Below, piece by piece: positions 63,967 to 64,000 of a stretch of DNA of 64,000 nucleotides. The notes under the pieces were generated by a model that worked only from the letters and a program-made list of their open reading frames with translations, was not told the DNA's origin and did no database searches. How positions within the stretch are numbered: the stretch's first letter is position 1; every line of letters begins with the position of its first letter. Source of the stretch: Bufo bufo (lineage: Eukaryota; Chordata; Amphibia; Anura; Bufonidae); the NCBI RefSeq assembly GCF_905171765.1, contig NC_053389.1, positions 220,478,624-220,542,623 on the forward strand, given 5' to 3'. The translations under genes and the position numbers were made by a program.

Positions 63967-64000
63967 CACAAGGCAGTGCACAACATTATCTCAGAGACCC

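Noticed and set aside
1..64000. Search for a host protein-coding gene or exon
   Set aside because: All long frames were explained by mobile elements; the few spacers (19876-20221, 22755-23192, 40978-41379, 52500-52759) show no exon-like motif.

Overview
The window is vertebrate nuclear DNA, most probably from an anuran amphibian. The evidence is composition and transposon content: piggyBac/TTAA repeats, hAT elements, an L1, two Ty3/Gypsy families, BEL/Pao, a tyrosine-recombinase (Ngaro/DIRS-like) retroelement and a retrovirus-like provirus. No species marker is visible. I find no host gene: nearly every kilobase belongs to an identifiable mobile element, and many boundaries can be set to the base from target-site duplications (TSDs).

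Layout. 1-19871 is a deep nest. A TTAA-flanked element whose left end lies off the window (remnant 111-1187, right end 19871) carries a hAT terminus at 1-110 and a piggyBac transposon (1188-19320, transposase on minus). The piggyBac is split by a near-complete L1 (1570-14353), whose inter-ORF spacer is split by a retrovirus-like provirus (2808-9679). 20222-22746 is a non-autonomous hAT element rich in minisatellites with a large foldback. 23193-29367 is a hAT element with a decayed BED-finger transposase. 29510-40973 is a Ty3/Gypsy element with a 1303-codon pol frame. Both its LTRs are invaded: the same TTAA holds a 725-bp foldback MITE in the 5' LTR and a 3.1-kb element in the 3' LTR, and a Harbinger-like MITE also sits in the 3' LTR. 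41380-45780 is a second Ty3/Gypsy relic with integrase before reverse transcriptase, split by a hAT-like element (41693-43335). 45783-46497 is a foldback repeat. 46579-52174 is an almost intact Ngaro-like element on minus, with split direct repeats and a tyrosine recombinase. 52177-52496 is a Harbinger-like MITE. 52768-63966 is a third hAT-like element with a perfect 8-bp TSD, split by a BEL/Pao element on minus (54425-63246) whose LTRs carry a TTAA foldback MITE.

Function. The genes form separate selfish replication modules: LTR elements (Gag, protease, RT, RNase H, integrase), the L1 (ORF1p, endonuclease-RT), the Ngaro-like element (Gag-like, RT-RNase H, tyrosine recombinase) and cut-and-paste transposases. 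Most are broken. The least damaged are the Gypsy pol at 32466-36377, the Ngaro-like element and L1 ORF1. The most informative observations are the doubly occupied TTAA in the Gypsy LTR pair, the shortened D-E spacing in its integrase, the young LTRs around a wrecked retroviral pol, the arm asymmetry between the BEL LTR MITEs, and the BEL RT/RNase H active-site losses. All family assignments come from reading motifs; no database search was possible.
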